This document shows, piece after piece, positions 32,646 through 41,303 of a DNA stretch of 64,000 nucleotides (positions are counted from its first letter, which is position 1; every line of letters starts with the position of its first letter). The position numbers and the translations under genes were made by a program. The notes beneath the pieces are model-generated. The model was not told the origin of the DNA. It did not search any database and saw only the letters and a list, made by a program, of their open reading frames with translations. The stretch spans positions 310,001 to 374,000 of the forward strand of contig DASZOU010000004.1 of the NCBI GenBank assembly GCA_035550655.1, in the 5' to 3' direction. Origin of the DNA: DASZTV01 sp035550655 (GTDB lineage Bacteria > Actinomycetota > Actinomycetes > JAFAQI01).

Positions 32646-34118
32646 TCAGGCTCCGGCGGTGATCTCCACCGTCGCCGCCGTACCGCCGGCGTCTCGGGTT
32701 TCCAGCGTCAGCGTGCCGCCGAGCTCGCTCTCGACCAAGGTGCGCGCGATCGCGAGCCCCAGCCGGTCGGAGCCGTCGATCGTGAAGCCCGGCGGCAGGC
32801 CGCGCCCGAAGTCGAGGACCTCGACCCGGAGCGCGCCGGCTTCTGTTCTCTCGACATGCACCTCGACCGCACCGCCGGCGTCCTCGCCGTAAGCGTGCTC
32901 GACAGCGTTCTGCACCAGCTCTGAGAGAACCATCGCGAGGGGCGTCGCCACCTCCGCGGTGAGCACGCCGAACGATCCGACCCGCCGGGCGGCGACGTGG
33001 GCCCCGGCGACTTCGACGACCATGGCGAGCACCTGGTCGGCGATGTCGTCGAACCGGACCGACTCGTCGAGTACGCCGGAGAGCGTCTCGTGGACGACGG
33101 CGATCGAGGACACCCGGCGCACCGACTCCTCCAGTGCGGTTCGCAGCTCCGGTACGGCGAGGCGGCGCGCCTGCAGCCGCAGAAGCGCCGCGACCGTCTG
33201 GAGGTTGTTCTTCACCCGGTGGTGGATCTCGCGGATCGTCGCGTCCTTGCCCACGAGGGCGCGTTCCTGCCGTCGCAGCTCCGTCACGTCATGGACCAGC
33301 ACCAGGGCCCCGATGTGCTCGCCACCGGGCCGCAATGGGATCCCACGCAGCTGCACGACCGCGTCGTTGGCCTCGATGTCGGTCCCTGCCGGCGTCCGGC
33401 CACTCGCGACGTTGGCCAGCAGGTGCGCCGGACCGCTTCCCGCAAGGGCGACCGTGACGGCCGCAAGCGACTGGCCGGTCAGGTCACCGAGATGACCCAG
33501 CCGCCGGTACGCCGACAGCGCATTGGGGCTGGCGAAGGAGACGATTCCTTCCGCGTCGAGCTGGATCAGACCGTCCCCCACGCGCGGTCCGCTCCACTCC
33601 GACAGGGTCTCGTCAAGGTAGGGCCAACGGCCCTCGGCGAGCATCTGCGCCAGGTCGGCCGCGCTGCGCAGGTAGGCGATCTCCAGCTGACTCGGCGTGC
33701 GGGCTGCGGCGAGGTTGGTGTCCCGCGCCACGACCGCCACCACCGTGCCGGCAACCCGCACCGGGAGTGCCTCCTGCCGCAGCGGCGCCTGCGCCGACCA
33801 CACCGGATCGCCCTCGCGGCAGATCCGGCCCTCCTCCAGTGCGACTCCCAGCTGCGGCCGCTCGGCAACCGTCACGACGCTGCCCACCAGGTCGTCCTGG
33901 TAGGCCGTGGGTCCCGTCGTCGGCCGGATCTGCGCCACCACCACGAAGTGCTCGGCGGTCTCGTCAGGGACGAGCAGCAGCAGGTCGGCGAACGACAGGT
34001 CGGCCAGCAGCTGCCAGTCGGCGACCAGCCGATGCAGCGCTTCGGTGACCCCGCCAGGCCGGGGCGCGGTGGCGTCGGCGAAGCCGCGAGCCGCAAGCAG
34101 CTCGTCCATCGTCGGCAC
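32646..34118 (-). CDS. pdtaS: Sensor histidine kinase, PdtaS type
   Basis: A 490-aa soluble sensor kinase: GAF-like domain (about 20-165), PAS-like domain (about 180-285), HisKA_2 dimerisation helix with EIHHRVKNNLQ (His299/His300) and an HATPase domain with LVQNAVEHAYG and GRGLPPGF. In mycobacteria PdtaS phosphorylates the RNA-binding antiterminator PdtaR and senses copper or nitric oxide. PdtaR is not in this window. The TAGGCT box six bases before the GTG suggests a leaderless transcript. Confidence 0.9.
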   Translation of the reverse strand: MPTMDELLAARGFADATAPRPGGVTEALHRLVADWQLLADLSFADLLLLVPDETAEHFVVVAQIRPTTGPTAYQDDLVGSVVTVAERPQLGVALEEGRICREGDPVWSAQAPLRQEALPVRVAGTVVAVVARDTNLAAARTPSQLEIAYLRSAADLAQMLAEGRWPYLDETLSEWSGPRVGDGLIQLDAEGIVSFASPNALSAYRRLGHLGDLTGQSLAAVTVALAGSGPAHLLANVASGRTPAGTDIEANDAVVQLRGIPLRPGGEHIGALVLVHDVTELRRQERALVGKDATIREIHHRVKNNLQTVAALLRLQARRLAVPELRTALEESVRRVSSIAVVHETLSGVLDESVRFDDIADQVLAMVVEVAGAHVAARRVGSFGVLTAEVATPLAMVLSELVQNAVEHAYGEDAGGAVEVHVERTEAGALRVEVLDFGRGLPPGFTIDGSDRLGLAIARTLVESELGGTLTLETRDAGGTAATVEITAGA

Positions 34119-34124
34119 ACAGCG

Positions 34125-34130
34125 AGCCTA
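34125..34130 (-). promoter_or_regulatory. Leaderless-type -10 box, pdtaS
   Basis: TAGGCT, six bases (CGCTGT), then GTG at 34118. Identical hexamer and spacing to the hisN promoter at 46491. Confidence 0.55.
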
Positions 34131-34158
34131 GGTCGCGCCGCCTCAGCCCGCCCAAGCC

Positions 34159-34220
34159 GTCGAGCCCAACGAAAACGCGACGCCACGGGCGTGTTGAGGC
34201 CCCAAAACGTTCGGCTCGAC
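34159..34220. repeat. Solo palindrome, family C (62 bp)
   Basis: Outer arms GTCGAGCC-C-AACG / CGTT-C-GGCTCGAC (12 of 13 pairs) with an inner ACGCC-ACG-GGCGT stem. Size and the GTTGAGGCCCC centre recall families A and B. It lies between divergent genes (pdtaS and a lipoprotein gene), unlike most other copies. Confidence 0.7.
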
Positions 34221-34286
34221 CCGTTCGATGCTCGCCGCTTCTGTCCGGTGCCGCTCGGCGCACAGCCGAGGCAACCTAGACGGTTC

Positions 34287-34724
34287 GTGTGCCGTCTTAG
34301 ATCCGTGCGAGTCTCAGTGGTCGCAGCCGCTGCGTTCGCGCTGGTCGGCTGTTCGGCAGCACATCACGTGGCGTTGTGCCCCGGCCAATCATCGGTATTT
34401 GCAGTCCGCGTCGACGTCGCCTCCATACCGGCCGGTACGGCCCTGCGGCTCTGCTCGAACGAGCGTCCGTGCGTCTCACTCCATGTCAGCACCAGCCACC
34501 ACCCGCCGTTCGCATTCGTCGGCTACAGGTACCGCGGTACCGCAGGCATCGCCTCGGTCCCGCTTAGCCTCCGGGCCGCGCACGGTGGGCGAACCAGCAC
34601 GAGCGTCATCACGTTGCGCATCCCGCAGCGACAGTTCGGCGCCTGCGGTGATTACGGCGGCCTCGGCTACGCGACGGTCAACCCGCACACGTATCGGATC
34701 GAGCAGAGCCGACCCTCACCGTAA
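34287..34724 (+). CDS. Small lipoprotein of unknown function
   Basis: A 145-aa exported protein with lipobox ALVGC (Cys22). The mature part is beta-rich and contains five further cysteines (CPGQ, CSNERPC, CGDYGG). No family recognised. GTG 34287 or GTG 34305 could be the start. It is followed by a family B palindrome and the convergent pilT. Confidence 0.6.
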   Translation: MCRLRSVRVSVVAAAAFALVGCSAAHHVALCPGQSSVFAVRVDVASIPAGTALRLCSNERPCVSLHVSTSHHPPFAFVGYRYRGTAGIASVPLSLRAAHGGRTSTSVITLRIPQRQFGACGDYGGLGYATVNPHTYRIEQSRPSP

Positions 34725-34791
34725 CGGGCCAGGCTGCGAACGGGGCAGCTCGGTTCGCTGCCATCGAGCGAGCTGGATCGGCACCTCGGAT

Positions 34792-34854
34792 CGCCGAACT
34801 TGCGATTTCGTGCCGAAATTCGCGCTCAAACGGGCCGAAGGTGCAAGTTCGGGA
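34792..34854. repeat. Palindromic repeat family B, copy 3 (63 bp)
   Basis: Begins CGCCGAACTTGCGATTTCGT and ends with GTGCAAGTTCGGGA. It aligns gap-free with the reverse complement of copy 1. It lies between the convergent ends of the lipoprotein gene (34724) and pilT (34886). Confidence 0.88.
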
Positions 34855-34885
34855 GTGAACGAGACCACCGGCGCGGTGTCGCGAG

Positions 34886-35968
34886 CTAGGCGACGAGGCC
34901 GACCCGGCGGAGCTCGACGGTCAGGTCGTGCGGGTTCGTCGACGCCGTCATCGCGGCGTCCAGGGAGATCACACCGTCGCGGATGAGGGCGACGAGGTGC
35001 TGGTCGAAGGTCTGCATGCCGTAGTAGGAGCCTTCGGCGATCAGCGACAGGATCGACGAAGACTTCTCGGAGTCGACGATCGCGTCGGCGACGCGGCCCG
35101 TGTTGATGCAGACCTCCATCGCGACGCAGCGCCCTTCGCCGTCGGCGCGAGGCACCAGACGCTGACAGATGATGCCGCGAAGTGCGCTGGCCAGCGAGAT
35201 CCGGATCTGCTTCTGCTCGTGCGGCGGGAAGAAGTCCACGACACGCGTGATCGTCTCCTGCGCGTCGGTGGTGTGCAGGGTGGACATGACGAAGTGGCCG
35301 GTCTCGGCAGCGGCAAGTGCCGCGCGCACCGTCTCCTGGTCACGCATCTCACCGACGAGGATCACGTCGGGGTCCTGCCGGAGCGCCGCGCGTAGTGCGA
35401 CGTGGAAGTCGTCGGTGTCGACGCGTACCTCGCGCTGGTTGATCATCGCGAGCTTGTCGAAGTGCAGGATCTCGATCGGGTCCTCGATCGTGACGACGTG
35501 AACCTCGCGGTTGATGTTGATGTGGTCGATCATTCCGGCGAGGGTCGTGGTCTTGCCAGAACCGGTCGGGCCGGTGACCAGGACCAAGCCACGAGGCTCG
35601 AGGGCGAGCGTCTCCAGGACGGCAGGCAGGCCGAGGTCGCTCAGCGGGATCGCGCCCACGGAGACCCGCCGGAACACCAGGCCGGCGGAGCCGCGGGAGC
35701 GGAAGGCGTTCACACGGAATCGGCCCACGTCCGGCAGCGAGTACGCGAAGTCCGCCTCGTTGGTCCGGTCGAACTCCTCGATCAGGTCCTCGCGCAGCAC
35801 CTCGTGCACCATCTGCGCGGTGTCGGCAGGCGTGAGGTCACGCGTCTCGAGCTTGCGGAGCCGGCCGTCGATGCGCACCCGAGGCGGCGAGCCGACCTTG
35901 CAGTGCAGGTCGGAGCCCCCGCAGTCGACGAGCGCGCGCAGGAAGGGCTCGATCATCAAGCCAGACAC
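34886..35968 (-). CDS. pilT: PilT/VirB11-type twitching ATPase, orphan
   Basis: A 360-aa secretion/retraction ATPase. Walker A is GPTGSGKTTT (about 133-142), the Asp box is VVTIEDPIE, Walker B region is DPDVILVGEMRD and the His box is HFVMSTLHTTDA. The C-terminal GMQTFDQHL resembles the AIRNLIRE region of PilT. It would retract a type IV pilus, yet no pilin, PilB or PilC gene is in view. It may act with a pilus locus elsewhere or have been co-opted. Confidence 0.9.
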   Translation of the reverse strand: MSGLMIEPFLRALVDCGGSDLHCKVGSPPRVRIDGRLRKLETRDLTPADTAQMVHEVLREDLIEEFDRTNEADFAYSLPDVGRFRVNAFRSRGSAGLVFRRVSVGAIPLSDLGLPAVLETLALEPRGLVLVTGPTGSGKTTTLAGMIDHININREVHVVTIEDPIEILHFDKLAMINQREVRVDTDDFHVALRAALRQDPDVILVGEMRDQETVRAALAAAETGHFVMSTLHTTDAQETITRVVDFFPPHEQKQIRISLASALRGIICQRLVPRADGEGRCVAMEVCINTGRVADAIVDSEKSSSILSLIAEGSYYGMQTFDQHLVALIRDGVISLDAAMTASTNPHDLTVELRRVGLVA

Positions 35969-36089
35969 ATGTTCTCCTTCGGCGCGATCGCGGCCGACCT
36001 TGATTGCCTAAACATCGTCCCCACCAGCCCCCCGGCCGCGGCCCCACCCGCGGCCCTCACGTCGAAGATCGTGCACCCGAGCGAGGGCG

Positions 36090-36302
36090 TTACGCCACTA
36101 CGGCGATCAGGTCGCCCTCCTGGACCACCTGGCCCTCGGCAACGAGCAGCTGGCTGACCGTCCCGGCGCCCTCCGCGAGCACGGGGATCTCCATCTTCAT
36201 GGACTCGAGGATCACCAGAGTGTCCCCGTCCTCGACCTGGTCGCCCTCCGAAACAAGGACTTTCCAGACATTGGCCACCATCTCGGCCCGCACCTCGGCC
36301 AC
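36090..36302 (-). CDS. Biotinyl carrier protein, TB7.3 type
   Basis: A 70-aa single biotinyl domain. LESMKMEIPV carries the biotinylated Lys36, and the protein is nearly the whole length of mycobacterial TB7.3. It could donate carboxybiotin to acyl-CoA carboxyltransferases. GTG at 36302 is chosen because GGAGG lies just upstream. A biotin carboxylase without its own carrier domain is encoded 1.1 kb away (37436), so the two may form one enzyme. Confidence 0.9.
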   Translation of the reverse strand: MAEVRAEMVANVWKVLVSEGDQVEDGDTLVILESMKMEIPVLAEGAGTVSQLLVAEGQVVQEGDLIAVVA

Positions 36303-36364
36303 GCTGCCTCCGATCTCGCTGCGGTGCAGGTTAACCGGATCGGGCCGGGCCGCCGAATCCGCCC

Positions 36365-36601
36365 TCAATCCCGGCCGTCGGCCTCTCGTTGCAGCCGTTC
36401 GGCGGCCGCCTTCCAGTGCGCCGCCTCCGCCTGCGCCTTCCGCAGCTCCACCATCAGGCCGGACACGACCTCCTCGGTGACGCGATCGGGGCTGCCCGGG
36501 GTGATTCCGGCGGCGCGCCGCTGCGACAAGAAGTAGCCCACGGCCAGGATCGTCGCCAGCCCGACAAGGATCGCGATGCCGACGAGCAGGCCGGCGGTCA
36601 T
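36365..36601 (-). CDS. Small membrane-anchored coiled-coil protein
   Basis: A 78-aa protein with one N-terminal TM segment (about 4-25) and a charged helical region (about 42-77; LMVELRKAQAEAAHWKAAAE) likely to form a coiled coil. No family recognised. It lies between the biotinyl protein and the enoyl-CoA hydratase on the same strand. Confidence 0.65.
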   Translation of the reverse strand: MTAGLLVGIAILVGLATILAVGYFLSQRRAAGITPGSPDRVTEEVVSGLMVELRKAQAEAAHWKAAAERLQREADGRD

Positions 36602-36662
36602 CGGCCCGGCAAGGGTGCCGGCCGGGGCGCGTCCGCTCGGCCGATGGGTGGGAAGGGAATCC

Positions 36663-37439
36663 TCAGCGTCCGCTCCATTGCGGCGGGCGCTTCTCGAAGA
36701 ACGCCGCGATGCCCTCGGCGGCGTCCTTGGTGGTCGTCAGCAGGGAAAGCTGCGCCTGCATGGCCTCGAGCGCGATCGCGAGCGGCCCGGTCTCAGTGGC
36801 CGTGACCCAGGCGGCCTTGCCAAGGCGTACAGCGACCGGCGGGGATGCCGCGAGCTTCGCGACATACGCCGCCACGTCGGCGTCGAAGGTCTCGTCGGCG
36901 AAGACACGCGAGACCAGCCCCATCTCGTACGCGGTCCGGGCGTCGAAGCGATCACCGGCGAGCATCCGGTCCATCGCGTGCTTCGGCGAGACGTGCCGGG
37001 CGAGGAGGGCGCTCACCATGAACGGCCACAACCCGCGGTCCACCTCCGGCATCCCGAACATCGCGCTCTCTCGAGCGAGTACGACGTCCGCGCCCGCGGC
37101 CAGGCCGATGCCACCGGCCAGGCACATCCCCTGCACTCGCGCGACGACCGGCACCGGGCACTCCCGCATCGCGATGACGAGCCGAGCCAGCAGGCCCCGG
37201 CCCTCGTGCTGCTCGAGGCCAGTCGCGTCACTCGCCATCACGGCCAGGTCGGCGCCCGCGCAGAAGATCCGATCGCCGGCGGAGGTCACCACGATCACCC
37301 GCACGTCGTCGTCCGCACCTGTGACGGCCTCGAGCATGCCGCGCATGACATCCGCCGAAAGCGCGTTGCGCTTGTCCTCGCGATTGATCGTCAACCGCAG
37401 CACATTGCCGTCTCGTTCGGTGATCAGGTCTGCACTCAT
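36663..37439 (-). CDS. Enoyl-CoA hydratase/isomerase family protein
   Basis: A 258-aa crotonase-fold protein. Oxyanion-hole segments are FCAGADLAVM (about 59-68) and QGMCLAGGIGLAAGADVVLA (about 103-122). The second acidic residue expected for hydration is in MPEVDRGLWP. It hydrates trans-2-enoyl-CoA in beta-oxidation or a related path. It is translationally coupled (ATGA) to the biotin carboxylase upstream, which suggests a shared acyl-CoA pathway. Confidence 0.88.
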   Translation of the reverse strand: MSADLITERDGNVLRLTINREDKRNALSADVMRGMLEAVTGADDDVRVIVVTSAGDRIFCAGADLAVMASDATGLEQHEGRGLLARLVIAMRECPVPVVARVQGMCLAGGIGLAAGADVVLARESAMFGMPEVDRGLWPFMVSALLARHVSPKHAMDRMLAGDRFDARTAYEMGLVSRVFADETFDADVAAYVAKLAASPPVAVRLGKAAWVTATETGPLAIALEAMQAQLSLLTTTKDAAEGIAAFFEKRPPQWSGR

Positions 37440-38779
37440 GCCTTGTTCATCCCGTCCACGAGGCCGGTGTCGTAGTTGCCCGACACGAAGGCGGTATCGG
37501 AGAGCAGTCTGGTGAAGAACGGCAGGTTCGTCTTCGGTCCTTCGATGTGGAAGCTCCCGACCGCGTCGCGGGCTCGCGCGATCGCGTCGTCGCGATCGGT
37601 CCCCCAGACACACAGCTTCGCGAGCAGCGGGTCGTAGAACGGCGTGACCGTCGTTCCCGCGGCGTAGCCGGCGTCGACCCGGACGTGCTCCGCCACCGGC
37701 TCCTCCCAGCGCGTGATCTCGCCGGGCGAGGGCAGGAACCGTACGGGATCCTCCGCATAGATCCGCAGCTCGATCGCGTGCCCGCTCGGTACGACGGTGC
37801 CGACGTCGGCGCTCGGCGCCTCGCCGGCCGCGATCCGCAGCTGCGCCTCGACGAGGTCGACCCCGGTCACGAGCTCGGTGACGGGATGCTCGACCTGCAG
37901 CCGCGTGTTCATCTCGAGGAACACGTAGCTCTGCTCCGCGGGGTCGACGAGGCACTCGACCGTGCCCGCGCCGAGGTACGAAACCGCTGCCGCCGCCCGC
38001 ACGGCGCCGGCGAGCATGTCCGCGCGCAACGACTCCGAGACGCCCGGCGACGGCGTCTCCTCGGCGACCTTCTGATGTCGCCGTTGCACGGAGCAGTCAC
38101 GCTCGCCGAGCGCGACGACGCGACCGTCGGCGAGCCCGAGCACTTGGATCTCGACGTGGCGGGCGCCGTCGATGTAACGCTCCAGCAGGATCGCGGGCGA
38201 GCCGAAGAATCGCTCCGCCCGCGTGCGCGCCGTCTCGAACGCAGCCCGCAGCGCGGCCTCGTCCCGCGCCACGCCCATGCCGATTCCGCCCCCGCCAGCG
38301 GAGGCCTTCACCATCAGCGGGTAGCCGATGTGGCGAGCCGCGGCGACCGCGGCGTCGACGTCGTCGATCGGTTCGCGGCTGCCGGGCGCCACCGGTACCC
38401 CGGCGTCCGACATGAGGTTGCGGGCGCTGATCTTGTCGCCCATCGCACGGATGGAGTCGGGTGTCGGCCCGACCCAGATGAGGCCGGCGTCGGTCACCGC
38501 CGCGGCGAACTCCGCGCTCTCGGCGAGGAACCCGTACCCCGGATGGATCGCCTCGGCGCCAGAACGCTTGGCCGCTTCCAGCACCTTGGCGATATCCAGA
38601 TACGACTCGGCCGGCGGCGGCGGGCCGATGAGGACAGCCTCGTCCGCCTCGTGCACGAACGGCATGCCGGCATCGGCCTCGGAGTGGACGGCGATGGTGC
38701 GCAGGCCCATCGCGCTGGCGGTGCGCAGGATCCGGCGGGCGATCTCGCCGCGGTTGGCGATCAGGAGGGACTCGAACAT
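37436..38779 (-). CDS. Acyl-CoA carboxylase, biotin carboxylase subunit
   Basis: A 447-aa ATP-grasp biotin carboxylase. It starts MFESLLIANRGEIARRI and has KASAGGGGIGMG (ATP loop), RDCSVQRRHQKVAEETPSP and EMNTRLQVEHPVTE. It stops after the carboxylase core without the biotinyl domain that most actinobacterial AccA subunits carry. The 70-aa biotinyl protein at 36090 may supply it. An upstream in-frame start was rejected because conserved sequence begins at ATG 38779. A carboxyltransferase occurs at 56009. Confidence 0.92.
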   Translation of the reverse strand: MFESLLIANRGEIARRILRTASAMGLRTIAVHSEADAGMPFVHEADEAVLIGPPPPAESYLDIAKVLEAAKRSGAEAIHPGYGFLAESAEFAAAVTDAGLIWVGPTPDSIRAMGDKISARNLMSDAGVPVAPGSREPIDDVDAAVAAARHIGYPLMVKASAGGGGIGMGVARDEAALRAAFETARTRAERFFGSPAILLERYIDGARHVEIQVLGLADGRVVALGERDCSVQRRHQKVAEETPSPGVSESLRADMLAGAVRAAAAVSYLGAGTVECLVDPAEQSYVFLEMNTRLQVEHPVTELVTGVDLVEAQLRIAAGEAPSADVGTVVPSGHAIELRIYAEDPVRFLPSPGEITRWEEPVAEHVRVDAGYAAGTTVTPFYDPLLAKLCVWGTDRDDAIARARDAVGSFHIEGPKTNLPFFTRLLSDTAFVSGNYDTGLVDGMNKA

Positions 38780-38846
38780 GGCGGGGACAGTCTCCCTGAT
38801 GCGGATTGCCGTGTTTCGCGGGCGCCCGTAAGAGACACTGACGGGC

Positions 38847-39473
38847 GTGGCACTTGTGGGCATCGTCGTCGTCGGCGCAATCATCGTCGCGGCATGCAGT
38901 GGGGGCCGGCTCAGCGGGTTCGCTCACGAGGAGCTTCGCGCACCGGGTTATGTCGTCCTCGCCGTGATCGCGCAAGTGGTCGGTGCGGTCCTCGCCGACC
39001 ACACCAGCACCGGCTGGATCTACCCCACGGGCCTCGCCGTGTCGGCAGCGTGCGCGCTCGTGTTCTGCATCGCCAACTTTCGGGTCGCCGGCGTACCGCT
39101 CGTCGCGATCGGGTTGGTGCTCAACGCGGTGGTGGTCGCCCGCAACGGAGCCATGCCGGTCTCGATCGCCGCTGCGTCACGGGCCGGCGTCTCGACGCTG
39201 ACCGTCGCGACCGACAACGACCCGCGCCACACCATTGCCGGTCGCGGCTCGGTGTGGCGCGGACTCGGTGACGTCATTCCCGTACCGCTGCCCGTCAGTC
39301 CTGAGGTGGTAAGCCCCGGCGACGTACTCGTCGCCGCCGGGCTGGGCGAGTTCATCGTCGTGACGTCTCGCCGCCGCCGCAGCCAGCTGCCGGGCGAGCC
39401 CACGACGGATGTTCAGTGGCCGGACTTCTCCCAGGCCGCCCACGAGCTCTCGACGATCTCCGCGAGGTCATAG
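38847..39473 (+). CDS. DUF5317 membrane protein
   Basis: A 208-aa protein. The N-terminal half has four TM segments, and the Asn-Gly pair in NAVVVARNGAMPVS (about 91-104) is typical of DUF5317. The C-terminal part is soluble. The last 61 bp overlap the convergent galE gene, so the two mRNAs would be complementary there. Function unknown. Confidence 0.78.
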   Translation: MALVGIVVVGAIIVAACSGGRLSGFAHEELRAPGYVVLAVIAQVVGAVLADHTSTGWIYPTGLAVSAACALVFCIANFRVAGVPLVAIGLVLNAVVVARNGAMPVSIAAASRAGVSTLTVATDNDPRHTIAGRGSVWRGLGDVIPVPLPVSPEVVSPGDVLVAAGLGEFIVVTSRRRRSQLPGEPTTDVQWPDFSQAAHELSTISARS

Positions 39474-40375
39474 CGCGACGTCCAACCGAGGTCGGCGCGG
39501 ATCCGGTCCGTCGACGCGACGATGCGAGCCGGGTCGCCCGGGCGGCGAGGCAGGATCTCGGGCGCCGTCCGGATGCCGGTGACGTCCGCAACCACCGCGA
39601 GTACCTCGCGGACGCTCGAGCCCTCACCGCGCCCGATGTTGTACGCCGCAGACCCACCGCCCTTGTTGAGGTGGTCGAGCGCCGCAACGTGGGCGTCAGC
39701 GACATCCGCCACGTGCACGTAGTCCCGGATGCACGTGCCGTCCGGGGTCGGGTAGTCGTCACCGAAGATCTTCGGCGCCTCACCGCTGGTGAGCGCCCGC
39801 AGGGCGAGCGGGATCAAGTTCAGGACACATGGATCACGAAGCTCGGCCGACGCAGCGCCTGCGACGTTGAAGTAGCGCAACGAGATCGCGCGAAGGTCAG
39901 CCCCCGAAGCAGCCGAGCGCGCCATCCACTCGCCGATCACCTTCGTCTCGCCGTACGGACTCATCGGGGCGGGAGGCGTGTCCTCGGTCACCTGGTCGAC
40001 GTCGGGCATGCCGTACGTCGAGGAGCTCGACGAGAACACGAAGGACTGCACACCGGCGGCGACGGCAGCTTCGAGCAGCGTCAGCACGCCGCCGACGTTC
40101 TCGCGGTAGTAGAACAGCGGCTTCTCGACGGACTCGCCGACTTGTTTCTTCGCGGCGATGTGGATGATGCCGCCGACGTCGTAGTCGCGGATCGTCGCCG
40201 CCACCAGCTCGGCGTCGAGGACGCTGCCGCGCACGAGCGGCGCATCACCGACCCGCTCGGCGGTCCCGGTGGTCAGGTCGTCGATCACGACGACCGGTTC
40301 CCCGCGGTCGCGGAGCGCCTTGACGACATGAGCGCCGATGTAGCCGGCGCCGCCGGTGACGAGCCAGGAAGTCAC
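39413..40375 (-). CDS. galE: UDP-glucose 4-epimerase
   Basis: A 320-aa extended short-chain dehydrogenase. The NAD motif is VTGGAGYIGAHVVKAL (about 6-21), catalytic Ser-Tyr-Lys appear in SSSSSTYG and SPYGETK, and DGTCIRDYVHVADVA is present. It interconverts UDP-glucose and UDP-galactose. It is the third gene of the sigR-rsrA operon (one-base overlap with rsrA), an unusual partner because trxA is often found there. Its 3' end overlaps the convergent DUF5317 gene. Confidence 0.93.
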   Translation of the reverse strand: MTSWLVTGGAGYIGAHVVKALRDRGEPVVVIDDLTTGTAERVGDAPLVRGSVLDAELVAATIRDYDVGGIIHIAAKKQVGESVEKPLFYYRENVGGVLTLLEAAVAAGVQSFVFSSSSSTYGMPDVDQVTEDTPPAPMSPYGETKVIGEWMARSAASGADLRAISLRYFNVAGAASAELRDPCVLNLIPLALRALTSGEAPKIFGDDYPTPDGTCIRDYVHVADVADAHVAALDHLNKGGGSAAYNIGRGEGSSVREVLAVVADVTGIRTAPEILPRRPGDPARIVASTDRIRADLGWTSRYDLAEIVESSWAAWEKSGH

Positions 40376-40659
40376 TATTCGGCGCGGTACTCGATAGTGG
40401 TGATCTCGATCTGAACCTCGGCCAGCTTGGCGCGCAGCCGCTCCTTGAGGCCGTCAGGCGCCACCTCACCGCCGCAGCAGCGGCTGACGAGCGCCTTGAC
40501 CTCTTGCTCGATGTCGAACTGGCGAAGACATGGGCCGCACTCTTGGAGGTGCTGGCGGACCTCCACGCGGTGCGACTCGTCGATCTCCTCGTCGAGATAC
40601 AGGTAGACCTGGCGAATCACCTCGACGCAGTCGACGTCATGCGGATTGCCGCAGCTCAT
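40375..40659 (-). CDS. rsrA: Mycothiol-system zinc anti-sigma factor RsrA
   Basis: A 94-aa ZAS-family anti-sigma factor. The zinc motif H37-x3-C41-x2-C44 and further cysteines at 3, 11, 61 and 62 match RsrA, whose thiols form a disulfide upon oxidation and free SigR. It overlaps sigR upstream (ATGA) and galE downstream. The operon has a SigR-type promoter, so the loop is autoregulated. Confidence 0.95.
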   Translation of the reverse strand: MSCGNPHDVDCVEVIRQVYLYLDEEIDESHRVEVRQHLQECGPCLRQFDIEQEVKALVSRCCGGEVAPDGLKERLRAKLAEVQIEITTIEYRAE

Positions 40660-41294
40660 GACACGCTCCCACCATCCGCAGCTGTCGCCTCGGGCCGCAT
40701 GTAGCCGCGTTCGACGGCGTACGACTCGAGAGCCTCCCGCAACGCCCTGCGGCCACGATGCAACCGCGACATCACGGTGCCAATCGGCGTCTCCATGATG
40801 TCGGCGATCTCCTTGTAGGAAAAGCCCTCGACGTCAGCGAGATAGACCGCCATCCGGAAGTCCTCGGGAAGCGACTGGAGCGCTTCCTTCACATCGCTGT
40901 CAGGCAGGTGTTCGAGCGCCTCGATCTCGGCCGACTTCAGACCGCTCGACGTGTGCGACTCCGCGCTGGCCAGCTGCCAGTCCTCGACCTCTGCATCGCT
41001 GGACTCTTGCGGCTGCCGCTGCTTGCGCCGGTAGTTGTTGATGAACGTGTTCGTCAGGATCCGGTACAGCCACGCCTTGAGGTTGGTGCCTTCGGAGAAC
41101 TGATGGAAGGCGGCGAACGCCTTGACGTAGGTCTCCTGGACGAGGTCCTCGGCATCGGAGGGGTTCCGCGTCATCCGGAGTGCAGCCGAGTAGAGCTGGT
41201 CGATGAGCGGCAGCGCATCGCGCTCGAATCGCGCAGTGCGATCCTCGACTGTCTCCTCGGCGGCCATCGGCGCCGACAATAGCCCCACGCTCAC
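40656..41294 (-). CDS. sigR: ECF sigma factor SigR/SigH (thiol-oxidative stress)
   Basis: A 212-aa ECF sigma factor. Region 2 is LYSAALRMTRNPSDAEDLVQETYVKAFAAF with LKAWLYRILTNTFINNYRRK, and region 4 is LPEDFRMAVYLADVEGFSYKEIADIMETPIGTVMSRLHRGRRALR. It drives thioredoxin, mycothiol and protein-quality genes. A GGAAT-N18-GTT promoter lies just upstream. With GTG at 41294 the leader would be about two bases; the alternative Met ten residues in (41267) would give a normal leader. Confidence 0.95.
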   Translation of the reverse strand: MSVGLLSAPMAAEETVEDRTARFERDALPLIDQLYSAALRMTRNPSDAEDLVQETYVKAFAAFHQFSEGTNLKAWLYRILTNTFINNYRRKQRQPQESSDAEVEDWQLASAESHTSSGLKSAEIEALEHLPDSDVKEALQSLPEDFRMAVYLADVEGFSYKEIADIMETPIGTVMSRLHRGRRALREALESYAVERGYMRPEATAADGGSVS

Positions 41295-41303
41295 ACCCGC
41301 AAG

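Noticed and set aside
37547..39271. 574-codon frame antisense to the biotin carboxylase
   Set aside because: Shadow of a strongly conserved ATP-grasp enzyme; low-complexity Arg/Asp composition.
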